Assembly: GCA_963971405.1 (NCBI GenBank)
Contig: OZ020491.1
Span: 17,416,855-17,480,854 of the forward strand
DNA: 64,000 bases
Origin: Psococerastis gibbosa
Taxonomy: Eukaryota > Arthropoda > Insecta > Psocodea > Psocidae
Reading direction: 5' to 3'
Shown: in pieces, positions 12,272 through 25,000 of the stretch
Layout: each line of letters begins with the position of its first letter
How positions within the stretch are numbered: the stretch's first letter is position 1
Notes under the pieces: generated by a model
What the model was told of the DNA's origin: nothing
The model's input: the letters and a program-made list of their open reading frames with translations, nothing else
Databases searched by the model: none
Translations under genes and position numbers: made by a program

Positions 12272-12585
12272 TAAAGAAGCAGAAAGCCAGAAACATTAAC
12301 AAAATAGGAGTAGGCCTACCTGCCAAGTAGGTACTCACTAATAATGCTGCTTGCATAAGACGTGTGGAGGGTACATGCAGCTGTTTAAAAATAGGTACTG
12401 TCACACAATTATATTGTGGAACTATGGCATGCTCCAAAAATTAAAAAGCACGAAGTTTCACTGACTGAAGTAATAATAAATTCCACGAACTGAATCTATA
12501 AGTTTTCCGCCAAAACTCAAGCTGACAACGTAATTAATGTGTTTTCCCCGTACCCCGTCTAATTCCACGTCTTTTCTTTGCCTAG

Positions 12586-12897
12586 ACTGTAGGGCTCTAT
12601 ATTAGACAGGTATTGTCATCCGCCACCATGTTGTATCCATAATAAGTCTTGTGTTAAGCCAATTATTGGGGGTTTACCTATTTATTTTTAGAAATTTATC
12701 GGTGTTTATTTATTTTTATTTAAAAAACGTACTACCAAGCAGGCAAGTTTATAATAAAAAATGACTAAAACGTGTATTCGTTTTTTTTCAATATTTTCAA
12801 TCTTTTACTTTTCTTACAATACTTACCATATAGGAAATAATGGATACAACATGGCGGATGACAATACCCGGGTATATAGTGCCTTACTAGACTGTAT
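12586..12897. repeat. Foldback element with about 55-bp ends
   Basis: The left arm (TAGACTGTAGGGC..GGTATTGTCATCCGCC..ATGTTGTATCCAT) is matched in inverted form at about 12842-12897. It lies 135 bp upstream of the VPS35L start codon, so it could influence that promoter. Confidence 0.65.
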
Positions 12898-13031
12898 ACA
12901 AAACAACGTGAATTTTAATCATAAATCAAATCAATTTGTCTGTCAAAAAATAAAAATTAATAAAATGATTCTATGTGATAGTGTATTTAAGTATTCTAAC
13001 TGAACTGACGTTATACTGAAGTTATATTAAA

Positions 13032-16000
13032 ATGGCCGGAGGACCTTCTTATGAATGGTACGTAAATTTAATTTTGTTTACCACATTAATATTGCTTATT
13101 TATAAACTATTAACAAATGTGGTTATTTGCCGGAAAGGAATGGTTTCATCCCAATTCAAAGAATTTTTAACCGTTTCAATCTGCCCGATTTAACAATCTC
13201 CTAAAAAATATCTAAGAACAACAAAACGTTTCATTGACCATAATAGGGGACGTAAGTGGTAGCTGCAAACACTAAACAGGTCAGAGTGGAATGCAAGTAT
13301 TAAGCAAAGATGAAGTAGTGATCATTGCAACCAATAATATAAATATTTGAATGGCCGGGTTCATATTAAGGTAAAGGTTCAGTTTAGCTACCCCTAACCT
13401 CTATATACGCAGCCGGGGTAGCTAAACTGAACCTTTACCTATATTAATAATTTGTTATATTGAATTTTAATTAATTGCAGGGTGTTTGCCACAAAGTCAG
13501 CTCCGACTTTTATTCCAGTGATGGCAATAGAGGAAGTTAAGGAGCACCCTTTGCGACCTTTGTTGGTAACACCCGTAACTGAGTCGAGATTCAGTAAGAA
13601 GCATGGAAGTACCTCAGCCAGTAGTTCCAGTTTTTCGACGCCCACTCCCGTTTTTGACCCTCTTGGAGCAGTTTTGGAAGGGACTGATCCACTAAGCCAG
13701 TTTGCACGCTTAGAATTGGATCCATTGTCGAAAATGGCAGTCGATGAGGTGAGTTGTGGCTTGTGGTGGTTTGGATGGTGTCTATAAAACTGTGGCCATC
13801 CTAAACATTATTAATAACTTTATATATAAAAAATTGCACTTAATTCCACAACATAAATTTTTATTAGTTACAGCTGTTTCGGTGTAACACCATCTTCAGA
13901 CTGGCTCCAACAAGTACCTATTACCTACATCAGTCTTAATTAGCGTGGAGGGGGATGGGTGGGGCACTCCAGATGCCAGATCTAAGAGAGGGGAAGTGTG
14001 CATAAATGTTATGTCATTAACTAAGTTACAATTGTTACATAATGTGAGGAGGTCAGGGGTTTACCAACTGAACTGCAAGGATTGCGACATTACATTACAA
14101 ACGGGCCGAAATGTTAAAGAAAGAATAGCTGAACATAGGTTGGCAAGTAGGACTGCGACTCTGCTTTCTCAGAGCACCTACGTACCTCTGGCCATACCTC
14201 AGATTTCTCGACTGTTAAGTTATTATATGATTGTGACAAAGGCAAACTGTTAGATAGGCTGGAGTGCATAGAAATAAGAAATGCATTATGTAACAATTGT
14301 AACTTAGTCAATAACATAACATTTATGCACACTTCCCCTCTCTTAGATCTGGCATCTGGAGTGCCCCGCCCATCCCCCCTCCACGCTAATTAAGACTGAT
14401 GTAGGTAATAGGTACTTGTTGGAGCCAGTCTGAAGATGGTGTTACACCGAAACAGCTGTAACTAATAAAAATTTATGTTGTGGAATTGAGTGCAATTTTT
14501 TTATATATAAATTTATTAATCATGTTTCACTTCCACGAAGTCACTGAAGAAACTCTCTCATGGATCCTAAACATTAGTAAATATTTTCTTCGATCAATTT
14601 ACAAAATATTTGGAAACCTCTGTATTAAATATTGTCAGTTACTGTTACTACGCCTAGAATTATTACAATAGACAATGAAAGACCTGACGCAGTCTTATCT
14701 ACGTGTATATTACGTTATTTTTTTTTTATTCCAGTGGGAAATGGGAAATGGGGCATTAAAGAGAACGCATGTCGCTGATGAAAATTTTAAGTCGTGGACA
14801 TCACGGAGAAATAGCATTCTCAGTAAATATACAACGTCCGAAAAATTATTTATGACTACAGCAGGTGACAAAGGTAGGTGTTTAGCATTGATATTTTTCA
14901 TATTTCTTTGGGCTAGCTAGCGATCTTCACTGCCAACCATATATTTTTACACTCAGTATCCATATCACATTACATTCTGGAAACTGTCACACACACCCGG
15001 AAACAAGCGCTCTTATCTAACCATGACTTACACGACCACCACACATGAGGTAGGGACAACATCCACTTGGAGCCAGTAAGACTAGCCAAAACCCTTACTG
15101 GACCCCAGCAAATGGGACTAAGACTCTTCAATAAGGTACCATGTTCCCTTAAAGGCCTAAATATCACTGAGCTAATTTCAGAATAGGGGTGAAGGCACTG
15201 CTCCAGGGGGTGTTGTCCTTACTCCGTGAGTGAGTTTATGGAGTCTCTAAACTAGACAGTCCATGCACTAAATTATAGATGGTTCTATGATTGAGTAGGT
15301 AATTTTTAAACTATTTTTTTGTTATTTTAATTATGGCTGTGTAAGACAACTAATTATTTTAGGCTATTTACTACTGACGATTTACGACATTTCATTGCAC
15401 CTTGAGGTTGAAATGAATGAGAAAATGAATGATGAAATAAATTTATTGTCTAGGGGGATTCACTCTGTTGGTAGAACGTAGAAATAGAAAAATCGAAAAA
15501 TAGCTCAGAGTGAGGATACCTCCGTACAACCGTAGAAATAGAAAAAGTTTTTAAGGCGCATTCTGTGGAGTAAAAATTGAAACTGTATACTACAAGGAAC
15601 TACCAACAGGTGTGGGCGCTACGTTCTTGTCTTTTTGTCAGTTTGTTTTTAGCCGTGTAATTTGTTTCTGATTTTAGCAGGTGTTTTTTTCACTTTAAGT
15701 TTAAACTTATTTTTCATTACCTACCTACCTATGCCTAAATTAGGAAATACGTTGAAAGCCATCAACTTCCTCGCAGAAAAATGCAATGCAATGATGTGCG
15801 AGAATTTTGAAGAGGAGGAAGAAATACTAAGTTAAGCCATCGACGATATTTCTGTGGTCATGTCATTACGGTAGGCCTATAGCGTACGCTTTTGCATTGG
15901 GTCTGTCCCTAAATCTAAGGAGTGGTGGACCAACGTGCTTCCGAGCCACGAGTCCACGACGAAATGTGCGGTTTAACATTTTCATGGGAGTTTTGCATTG

Positions 16001-19000
16001 GCCAATTGAAGAGGAAAGAAGAGAAATCGTCAATGCAAAAATTCACGAGCTGCCTCATTGTATTGGCTACTTAGACGGTTGTGGAGAGTTCCTACTCACG
16101 CAAACAAAATTATGCCATCAAAGCGCAAGATGTACAAGATAATACAGCCGGTACCAGAAAAAAGGAAGGCGCTCATGGAAACAGTTTTAAAGCTATGATG
16201 CAGCCTCTGTCAATTATAAGTATTTTATAGCTAGACCGTTCGTTCTCTTTCAATGATTGACTTACGCCAGCAGCAATAACAATTCGTATAAATACGTATG
16301 AAATACGTATAAATAACTAATGTAATCAAATTAAATAATTAATGTATTAAGGCCTATATATAAAGGAAATATGGTTCAATGTTTTATTGATTTGACAGTA
16401 GAATAATAAATTAACACTTAAATTGTATCGAAAGACACATTTTGAATTCAATATAATAACGAAGGCTTTCACGGTTGGAGTCTAATAAAGGGACAGAAGA
16501 ATCCGGGTTAATAGGCCTTGGTCGATTTCAAAGTAGGCTTCCAAACGTTTCGTCAACAACTGCTTACGACATCTTCAGTGGTGTTACGTACACCTATACT
16601 TCTAAGGTTGTATCGCGGAGGTGTCGTAGCAACTGACTGACTGAGTGACTGACTGGTGCTGTCGTGCAGGAATGGTTCAGTGCGCAGGCGCTCTCGTTTC
16701 TGATTGGGCCGTTGGCGTCATTCTTTTTGTTGTTGTCTGGGCGGTTGGTTTCTGAAACAGAAAGAAAAACCGGAGATGTGTAGACCTAACTGCATTCAAT
16801 AATGTAGAATCCATGCACCACACCAATATTATTATTCGTAGCAAAATTACTGAACGCCGTATTCCAATGTAGGCTACAGTAACTCCAAATTTCCTGCAGA
16901 ATAGCCCTAAGGAATAATTTACCTACATACCCGAACAAATGCAAAAAAACACAGGCCATAAGGCATAAGTACAGTACCTACGTACTTCAAAGGAACGAAG
17001 TAGTTGTGTCTGCGGCTTTTTTAAGCGTAAAACTTACGTGTTAATAACAATCAATTGTAATCCTAATTCCTAGCATGTTTTGGCGATTTTCAGATGGGTA
17101 TCAACAGCAAATAACGTAAGCAGCATATTCAATTTTGATATAAACACAAGCAACTTACCTCCAAATTAAGTTTCTTGTACTTTGGCTATTAATATCTCGA
17201 GGAACTTATTAACAGCTTCCGCAGTCCACCTCTTGCTACATATTTCCTTCTGTTTTTTGTCGTTAATTTGTCTTGTACAACTCATTTTTAAAATTAAATA
17301 ACTAAATATGAGCAATAAAAACAACAAATATGGTCGACCATTTGCTTTGTTTTTGATTCCCCAAGTAGTAGAAAGCCGTAGAAAGACACGATTAACACAT
17401 GTCCTTATGGCATTATTTCTACCGTAGAAAAACTGTAGTTCTATTTCTACGTTCTACCAACAGAGTGAATCCCCCTTCTATTGTAAAAAAAGAAATTCAG
17501 TTGGCAAGTTGTTAATTGATGATGTTGCCTTCAATCGTTAGTTATAGTAAAACCACAAGGATCTATCGAAGACAAAGTGAAAACCCGTTTGGAGCAATTA
17601 GATGATTTAGAAGAAGGCTGGGAAAGGCAGACGTTGGAGTTGACACAACAGGAGTACGTGTCCAAGATCGAACAAATGAACAATGAGCTGGTCAGCGCTT
17701 GGAATCAGGATCAGAGGGTGAAAGCTCTAAAAATTGTCATTCAGGTAAAAAAAATTTGACGTCCATTACTAAGTCAACCTAGCGGAGACGAAGCAGTACA
17801 ATCCGGGGGATAGGCCGTGGTCGTTCTGAAAGCGTACTTGGTAGCTTGGTATAAATTTCAGCTCACATCCCCTTGCCCAAACAGTTGCTGCTGAGCCTCC
17901 GAGATACAATCTTAGAAGTCTACGCAGTTCCACTGAAGATGTTGTTGTTTCAGCATTTCTGCTTTTAAGCAACCCTGTCAGCCTGGCGAGGGGTGTGAGC
18001 CTGTTTGTTAACTTGAGGCACCCTAAGGGCAGACTCCTTAACCTCGGAGGGAAGGGGAGTTGACTGACAGGGTGGATCTCCTGATTATAGTGTGGATTCC
18101 GAACCACTTGGGGAACATGGTAAAGTCACACGATAAAATCGGAGGTGACCAGGACTCGACACGCACGTCGACTGACTGGTATAATCTCTGCGCGTTATCA
18201 TGTCCCACTATGTTCCCTGCCAACACTGTGCACACTACCAAGTTTGCCGCAGTTTGATGAAAAATGTTCTGCTCTCATGGAATCAACATTGTAAGGCCGT
18301 TGGCTGAAGATGTTCACCGCGGATGTTGACGAAACGTTTGGATGTATGCTTTCAGAACGACCACGGCCTATCATCCCGGATTCTACTGCTTTGTCACGTT
18401 ACTCCGGTCGTGAAAGTCTTCGTAATTATATTCAAAGCGGAGTTAGGGCTATAAAACCCTCTCTTACACTCAACTAGGAAGACTCGGGACCGCCTGCTTT
18501 ACATGCCCTCCGAAGCATGGTCCGAAAATTTAGTAAGGCTTTCCCCCTCCGATTATCAATTTTCTAACTTTTGTTCTGTACTGGCCTTATTGTCTTGCAG
18601 GTTTCAAAAATGTTGGTGGATGTGTCAGTGATGCAATTTTATCCCAGTAAATTTGTTCTAATTTCGGATATTCTTGACATTTTTGGGCGACTCGTTTACG
18701 ACAGACTACGAACTAAGGCTGAGTACTACAAGTAAGTTTTCTGGTTGATTGGTAGCTGGTGTTTTATTTTTATTTTTATTCTGTACCTTTAAATACGATA
18801 CGACAGGTTTCTTAAGAACAATAAATGCACTTAATAACACGTCGCAACGAAGGGTATTTGCCTTCAAAGTAGCTGAGGTTCTGAGCAATGCCTTATGATT
18901 CCAGAGGCGAAGACGCGAACGTCTTTAATTTGTACCTCTCCGGGTAATGGTGACTGAACTGATATGTGACCGAGTTTGAGCCGGGATAAATGGAAAACAC

Positions 19001-22000
19001 AGTCTTTTCTGTTAAGGGCACTGTTTTGTCCTGGGGTTGAGACACTGGCCCGGAAGGCGGAGAAACTCAATGAAGATAATGTATTTATTCTATTAGTATG
19101 ACTAGTTTCATAGTTGTGAAATGTATCTTTTTCAGACCTGGCAGCAAAGTACCCACAGCATTGCCTGAGAATTTCACACCTGATATGGTACCTGAGTCAG
19201 CGAAGGAAACGTGCCGCAATTGGTTCTACAAGATTGCATCTATACGTGAACTTGTACCTCGGTTATACTGTGAAATGGCTATTTTGAAGTCGTACAGTTT
19301 TCTCACCTCCACGTAAGTACCTGCGGCGTACTCCAAATTAATTTAATGATTGACTGAAAGAACTCCAAAGACATATCAGCCAGCTTTCTGCCCGTAAAAA
19401 CATGCATATTTCTTTCCAGAGAATTTTCAGACGCTCTTCTCCGTTTAACTCGAATGATCCGCGGCATTGGAGACCCCCTAGTCGCAATATACGCACGTTG
19501 CTACCTCTGCCGCGTTGGTCTCCATCTGTCGCCAAATAATAGCTACCTGAAGGAGAATTTCTTTGACTTTCTTGTCAATTATGCGCAACTAAGTAGTAGA
19601 TGTGTTAGAGCTGAACTAGAGAAGCAGGATGTATCTGTCGCTTTATATCAAAATTTGTACACCCCTGCTGTGGACTTTATTCTTCAAGCCGTTGCCGTGA
19701 ATAATCCAGAACATGTACTCGATGAAGTGTTTTCAAGGTAATTATTATTGTTTTTTTAAATATGGAAAGGGTTATGTTTGCAGGCTACGCTAGGCTTATG
19801 GGACATTCTCTCCCTGAAAATATAGTTTTTGCATTTCTGGTGCCACCTTCTTTGAGCATTCAAGGGATAAAAAAAGCCTGGGCAGGTGGCACCAGGAACT
19901 CAGAGAGCGAATACCCCATCTCTCCTATATAGCACACTAGGCTAGACTGGGTACTATTGTTTTAGGATTTACTCTAATAAAATAATTAGTCTGCTTCTAA
20001 CTTTTAATTTTATGAATTGGTTTTGAGTTCTATAGAGGAGAGATGGGACATCGTTCCCGCCAAGGATATTTTCTTGATTTTCTGGTGCCACCAGCCACGT
20101 CCTCATTTGACCAATCAGAGCACGACTTGGATGATAAAAAAACAACATGGCTGCAATGCGCGTTCTGATTGGTCGCAAGAAGAAGTGTCAATAGCCCGAA
20201 GCTCGGATTGGTCGACGAAGACTCGGGAGCGTGGTCCCAACTCTCCTGCATAGAACTCTTGGTTGGTTAGCGGTTATATCACTTGTCAATAGTCCGCCGT
20301 TTGTGCATCAATAAATGATGAGATTTTTGTTTTAATGAGACTAATATGTAGATACTTAACTTATCTATTACAAATTAAGTTATAATATGGTAGAGACTTA
20401 TTATTGATGCATAAATGACGGAATATTGACAAGTGGAATAGCCGCCTTATTTGGGGCTGTCAAGTGAGGTGTAAAAATGTACAATAGTCAGTATATTTCA
20501 GTATTATATGAATAACACTATGCTAATATATATAGTGTATAACACAGCAATACATTTAATAAAGCATTGCCTTTATGCAATAAAGTAAACTCACAGCCCG
20601 CTTCGGTAAGATAGTTGGGCAGCTGTGCTAACCTGTCTAGCAATACGAATCTGGTTAATAAGAGCATGCAAGTGGAGGATTTAGAGGGACTGCACTTGTC
20701 GGCGCTAGTGGTGCAGCAGTTAATTTCGGTCGGAAATAGTCGGTTACAATTGCGACATATAATAAAAGTCTTACTCTTTCGCATCCGACTGCGACTGTTA
20801 GAAGCGACCTCGTGCTTTTCAATGACTTCCTGTGGGGCTGGTACATTTTTTAATATCATTACTACATTGTTGGACGATACCACTGCATTTTAGTGTATAT
20901 TATATCGTAATGGCCTCTTTTTAGGTGTGGTGAATGCATTCAGAGTACCTACCCTAATACTGAACACTATATTGGGGCATTTCCCTCCAAAACTATTGCT
21001 AGAAGAGCCCTGAAATTTGTAGAACTCGTTAGCAGATGTGGAACCGGAGGTTATGAAAGGTTTTAATATCATAAATAATCATAAACACTCTATTGTTGGA
21101 CGATACCACCGCATTTTAGTGTATACCTACGCCCAAAACGGAATTAAAAAAAAAAAAAAAAACGTTTTTATATATAGGGCCACTTGAATACAATAAATTT
21201 TCTCTAGAACTTCGTGGCGCACCTACACGCAAAATATTTCAAAATAAGGTGAAACAAGCAATACTACAAAAAGACCCAGCACTTTGGAATTTCTAATAAC
21301 ATGCCTCTCAACATACCTCATACCATCTGTATACCTAATGCATCTGTACTTATACCTATTACTACTTTAACTTTTTAGTTCATATATTGTTATCGGCACC
21401 TTGCCTCCACGTGCAAAATGGCTGCACAATGGCAAGGGACCCACAGAAGAAAAATTTATTATCTAAATTTATGTAACTGAATTTATTTTGGGAATTACAT
21501 TATTATTATTATTATATTACTAGTATATCGTAACGTAATGGTCTCTTTTTAGGTGTGGCGAATGCATTCAGAGTACTCTAGTACTGAACACTATATTGGG
21601 GGCATTTCCCTCCAAAACTATTGCTAGAAGAGCCCTGAAATTTGTAGAACTCGTTAGCAGATGTGGAACCGGAGGTTATGAAAGGTAAGAAGCTGTGTGA
21701 TTGCCATAATTTCTGAAATATTAGTCCGGTGAAAAATTGTAATAAGCAGCACGTAACTGATTTTCTAACCGACCACAATATGAAGACACTTGGCAAGGCT
21801 GATTATTTTAAGGGCAAACCGGAGTCGCCGATATTACATTTCTGTGCAAACTTTAATTTCTCATGAAATATGGAACGCAGAACAATGAAAAAATGCTGAA
21901 TGGCAAGAAGTTTTTCTCCTAATTTTGATATATAGTATGTTGCAATCATCAATACCGATAGGCTATAGTTAGTGAACTTGATACGCACAAAATAACGGTC

Positions 22001-25000
22001 ACTCAGGAGTTCAAGCTGAAAGAGTTCATAAACTGTGGCGAATCGGGGTTAGTTAAGGCCACATACTATACATCAAAATTCGGCCTGTCTTTTCCTGCTG
22101 TAACCATACCATTGTTCATGGCTTCATGGACACGACAAAATCAAACCATATGAGAATTTTTCTCTGAATAATCCAAATTATGGCTACATTCAGAAGCCCG
22201 GATTCTATAACATGATGCTTTACAGGGGCTATGAAAGCCTGTCCCACTGCAGCAATGGAGATAGTACTGGACTTCCCACCCCTCCATGTTGCTGTGGAAA
22301 CTTCAGCCGAAATTGCATTATTAGGAGTGGAAGGGCAATTAATAGAGACTCAGCCCCTCTGACTTCGTCTGACCACTGCCTGGATATGCCAAGCGATAGA
22401 ATCCATCCAAAATACTGTTTTAGGAGGGAATTCGAAACTATATTAGGGACAATGAAAGAATGCTGCGAATCAGCAGGAATTCTCAATAGTCACACAATCA
22501 AGTGGTTTACTGATGGCTCTAGGCTAGGATGTACAAAACCAAGAACAGGCCTTGGCGTCTTTGGCCCTGGGGTTAAATATCTGGAGTCTCTTGGGGAGAC
22601 AACTATAGTCTTGCAAATTCTGCAATGAAGGTGCGGAGGACCTGCGATTCGATGCGATGCAATCGCACGAAGAAGAGCAGCATGCTCGGGAAGCTTGCAG
22701 TTACATGTAAAAGACCTACCACTTCTGAATCCCCTCAAGATCCTGGCTCTCCTGAGGGAGATAGGCCTCGACAAAGTGATGTACAAGTGATGTAGATACT
22801 TTGTTGTAGGGGGCAATAGGCCAATAGGCTTAAGTGCACACAGGTAACACCTGCACCCCAATTTAAAAAAAAAAAAACACATCAAAGTTAGGAGAAAAAA
22901 TTCTTCTTGTCATTCATCATTTTTTCATTGTTCTGCGTTCCATATTTCATGAGAAATTGAAGTCTGAACAGAAAATTGAATGTCGGCAACTCCGGTTTGC
23001 CCTTAATGCATAATCAAATCAAGTGTATTTATAATTCTATCAATGTACAGGATCGTATCGTCAATTCCCTACCCCAAATGTTCCTAAGAAATTTAGGAAT
23101 GTGCTTGGGGAGGGATAAGGTATATATATAAATAATTAATTAAATAATATAATTAATTAAATAGTTGAGTTCTATTTAGAAGAAATGGGACCATCGAGCG
23201 CGCCATAAATATTTTTTAAATCCTGGGTCCACCTGATACGTTTTTTTTCAACGGCTGGTCGTAGGAAACGAGGTATCAGGTGGCCTCGGGTTAAAAAAAA
23301 CATTTTGGCGCGCTCGAATGTCCCATCTCTCCTATTTAGAACTCAGGGAAATAGCAGCAATTCTTAAAATTCTTAAAATATAGCTGGAGGGGAAATCCAT
23401 ATAGGTTTACGTCAAATTTCGTAGGAAATATCGATGGTAGAACTATCATTGGAGCATTAGTTAAGGGATGAAATATTCCTCTTCATTTTGATACACAGTA
23501 CGTGGATGTCACCTGCACTAACTGGCAACTATTTTGGATCTTAAAAAGGAGGATCCCTTGGTATAGAAGTTCAACAACTATTGCCAATGGGACTTATTGA
23601 CGGTCTCATTCATATTACGACTCAAAATTAAGTGGAACACTCCTTTCTACTAATTTCTCAGTGCTAGCCCTACGATCGACATTCCCTTCTCTTTACTCAA
23701 AAAGCGGATAGTGGGGGTTGTTGTCTCTTTAATTTTCATGAGGGAATGGTGACTTTTTGATTTCCACAAACTGTTAGGGAAGCAAAGCGCCGTATTTTGT
23801 GCAGGTATAAGGTGCTGCGTACATTGGGAAGTCGATTAGCAGAAGCTGAACCGCCACCCAATCACATGATGCCTGTATTGAAGGAAGTCTGGTCATTAGT
23901 AACCGGGCTGGAGCGCGCAGAGGAATACATGGCTTGCGCCGTAGTTTGGATCCCTTTTATCGGCACACATTTCACAGTGAGTTTAATAAGGCGGCTATTC
24001 CATCTCTCAATAATCCGTCATTTGTGCATAAATGATAAGGCTCTACCATAGGCGCTTATTCCACCAACGTCAATAGTGATAGTAAATGTAGTATTGACGG
24101 AAATTTGAATTTTATTCTATGCCATAGTTAAAATTGATCAATGATCATAGAGTAAAATCACGCGTTGCAAACAATAATAAACTAAAATGGCGTCATGGTA
24201 TGTGTTAAGTACAAATATTTTATATTTTATTGTTTATAAAACAATTTTCATCCATTAAACAGATCGGTGAAGGTCGATCTTACTTCGGATCTCTTACTAT
24301 TATTAGGTTTTATTAAAAATAATAAGTGTACGAAGAAAACAAATACAAACAAAATTTCAGAAATTTGTTGCATACGTGTCATTAGAAGAAATGTGATCAC
24401 TAGTTAAAAAAACCAGTGGAATGGGGAGTATCAATGAAAAATTCAAATTTCCGTCAATACTACATTTACTATCACTATTGACGTTGGTGGAATAAGCGCC
24501 ATACTGTAGCTTAATTTATAATAGATAAGTTAAGTATCTACATAATAGTCTCCCTAAAACAAACATGCACAAATGACGGATTATTGACGAATGGAATAGC
24601 CGCCTAAGTCAGATTGTAATTAATCATTATGAATGAAGTTTTTGAGTTGCGGAAAAGTAGTAGGATATTAATTGTAATAATATCTTCTATCTTTGCATTG
24701 AAGAAAAAAAAAATATGCATTTTTTTCTGTATGAAACTAACTGTACAACTGTTGTGCCCATGAAATAAATTGAACAGGTCCGGTGGAAGACGTTAATACG
24801 CTTTTTTTAAATGAATAACTACAATGACTGTAGATTCCTTAGGCCTTTTTTAATAACAATTTTGACAATTTTTTAAGGTATGATATGGTTTCAAATTGTG
24901 TAAAATTTCCAAATTTATGTTACAGAGTCAAGAAGTAAACACATTCCTTGGAGATGTTCTCAGTCATCTTACACCTGACCGAATTTATGACAACTACTCA

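Larger units (their letters stand above)
15453..17475 (+). mobile_element. PIF/Harbinger-like DNA transposon, degraded
   Basis: The ends GGGGGATTCACTCTGTTGGT (left) and its complement (right) form terminal inverted repeats of about 36 bp, giving a 2.0-kb element in VPS35L intron 3. Near 15970-16130 it encodes [25 protein letters not shown], recognisable as the start of a HARBI1-type DDE nuclease (first Asp in the LDG motif). The rest of the transposase is missing or frameshifted. A Penelope repeat fragment is inserted at about 16458-16755. I see no matching target duplication. Confidence 0.75.

Noticed and set aside
20518..20893. Open frames on both strands in VPS35L intron 7
   Set aside because: No similarity recognised and they abut foldback debris; not supported as a gene.
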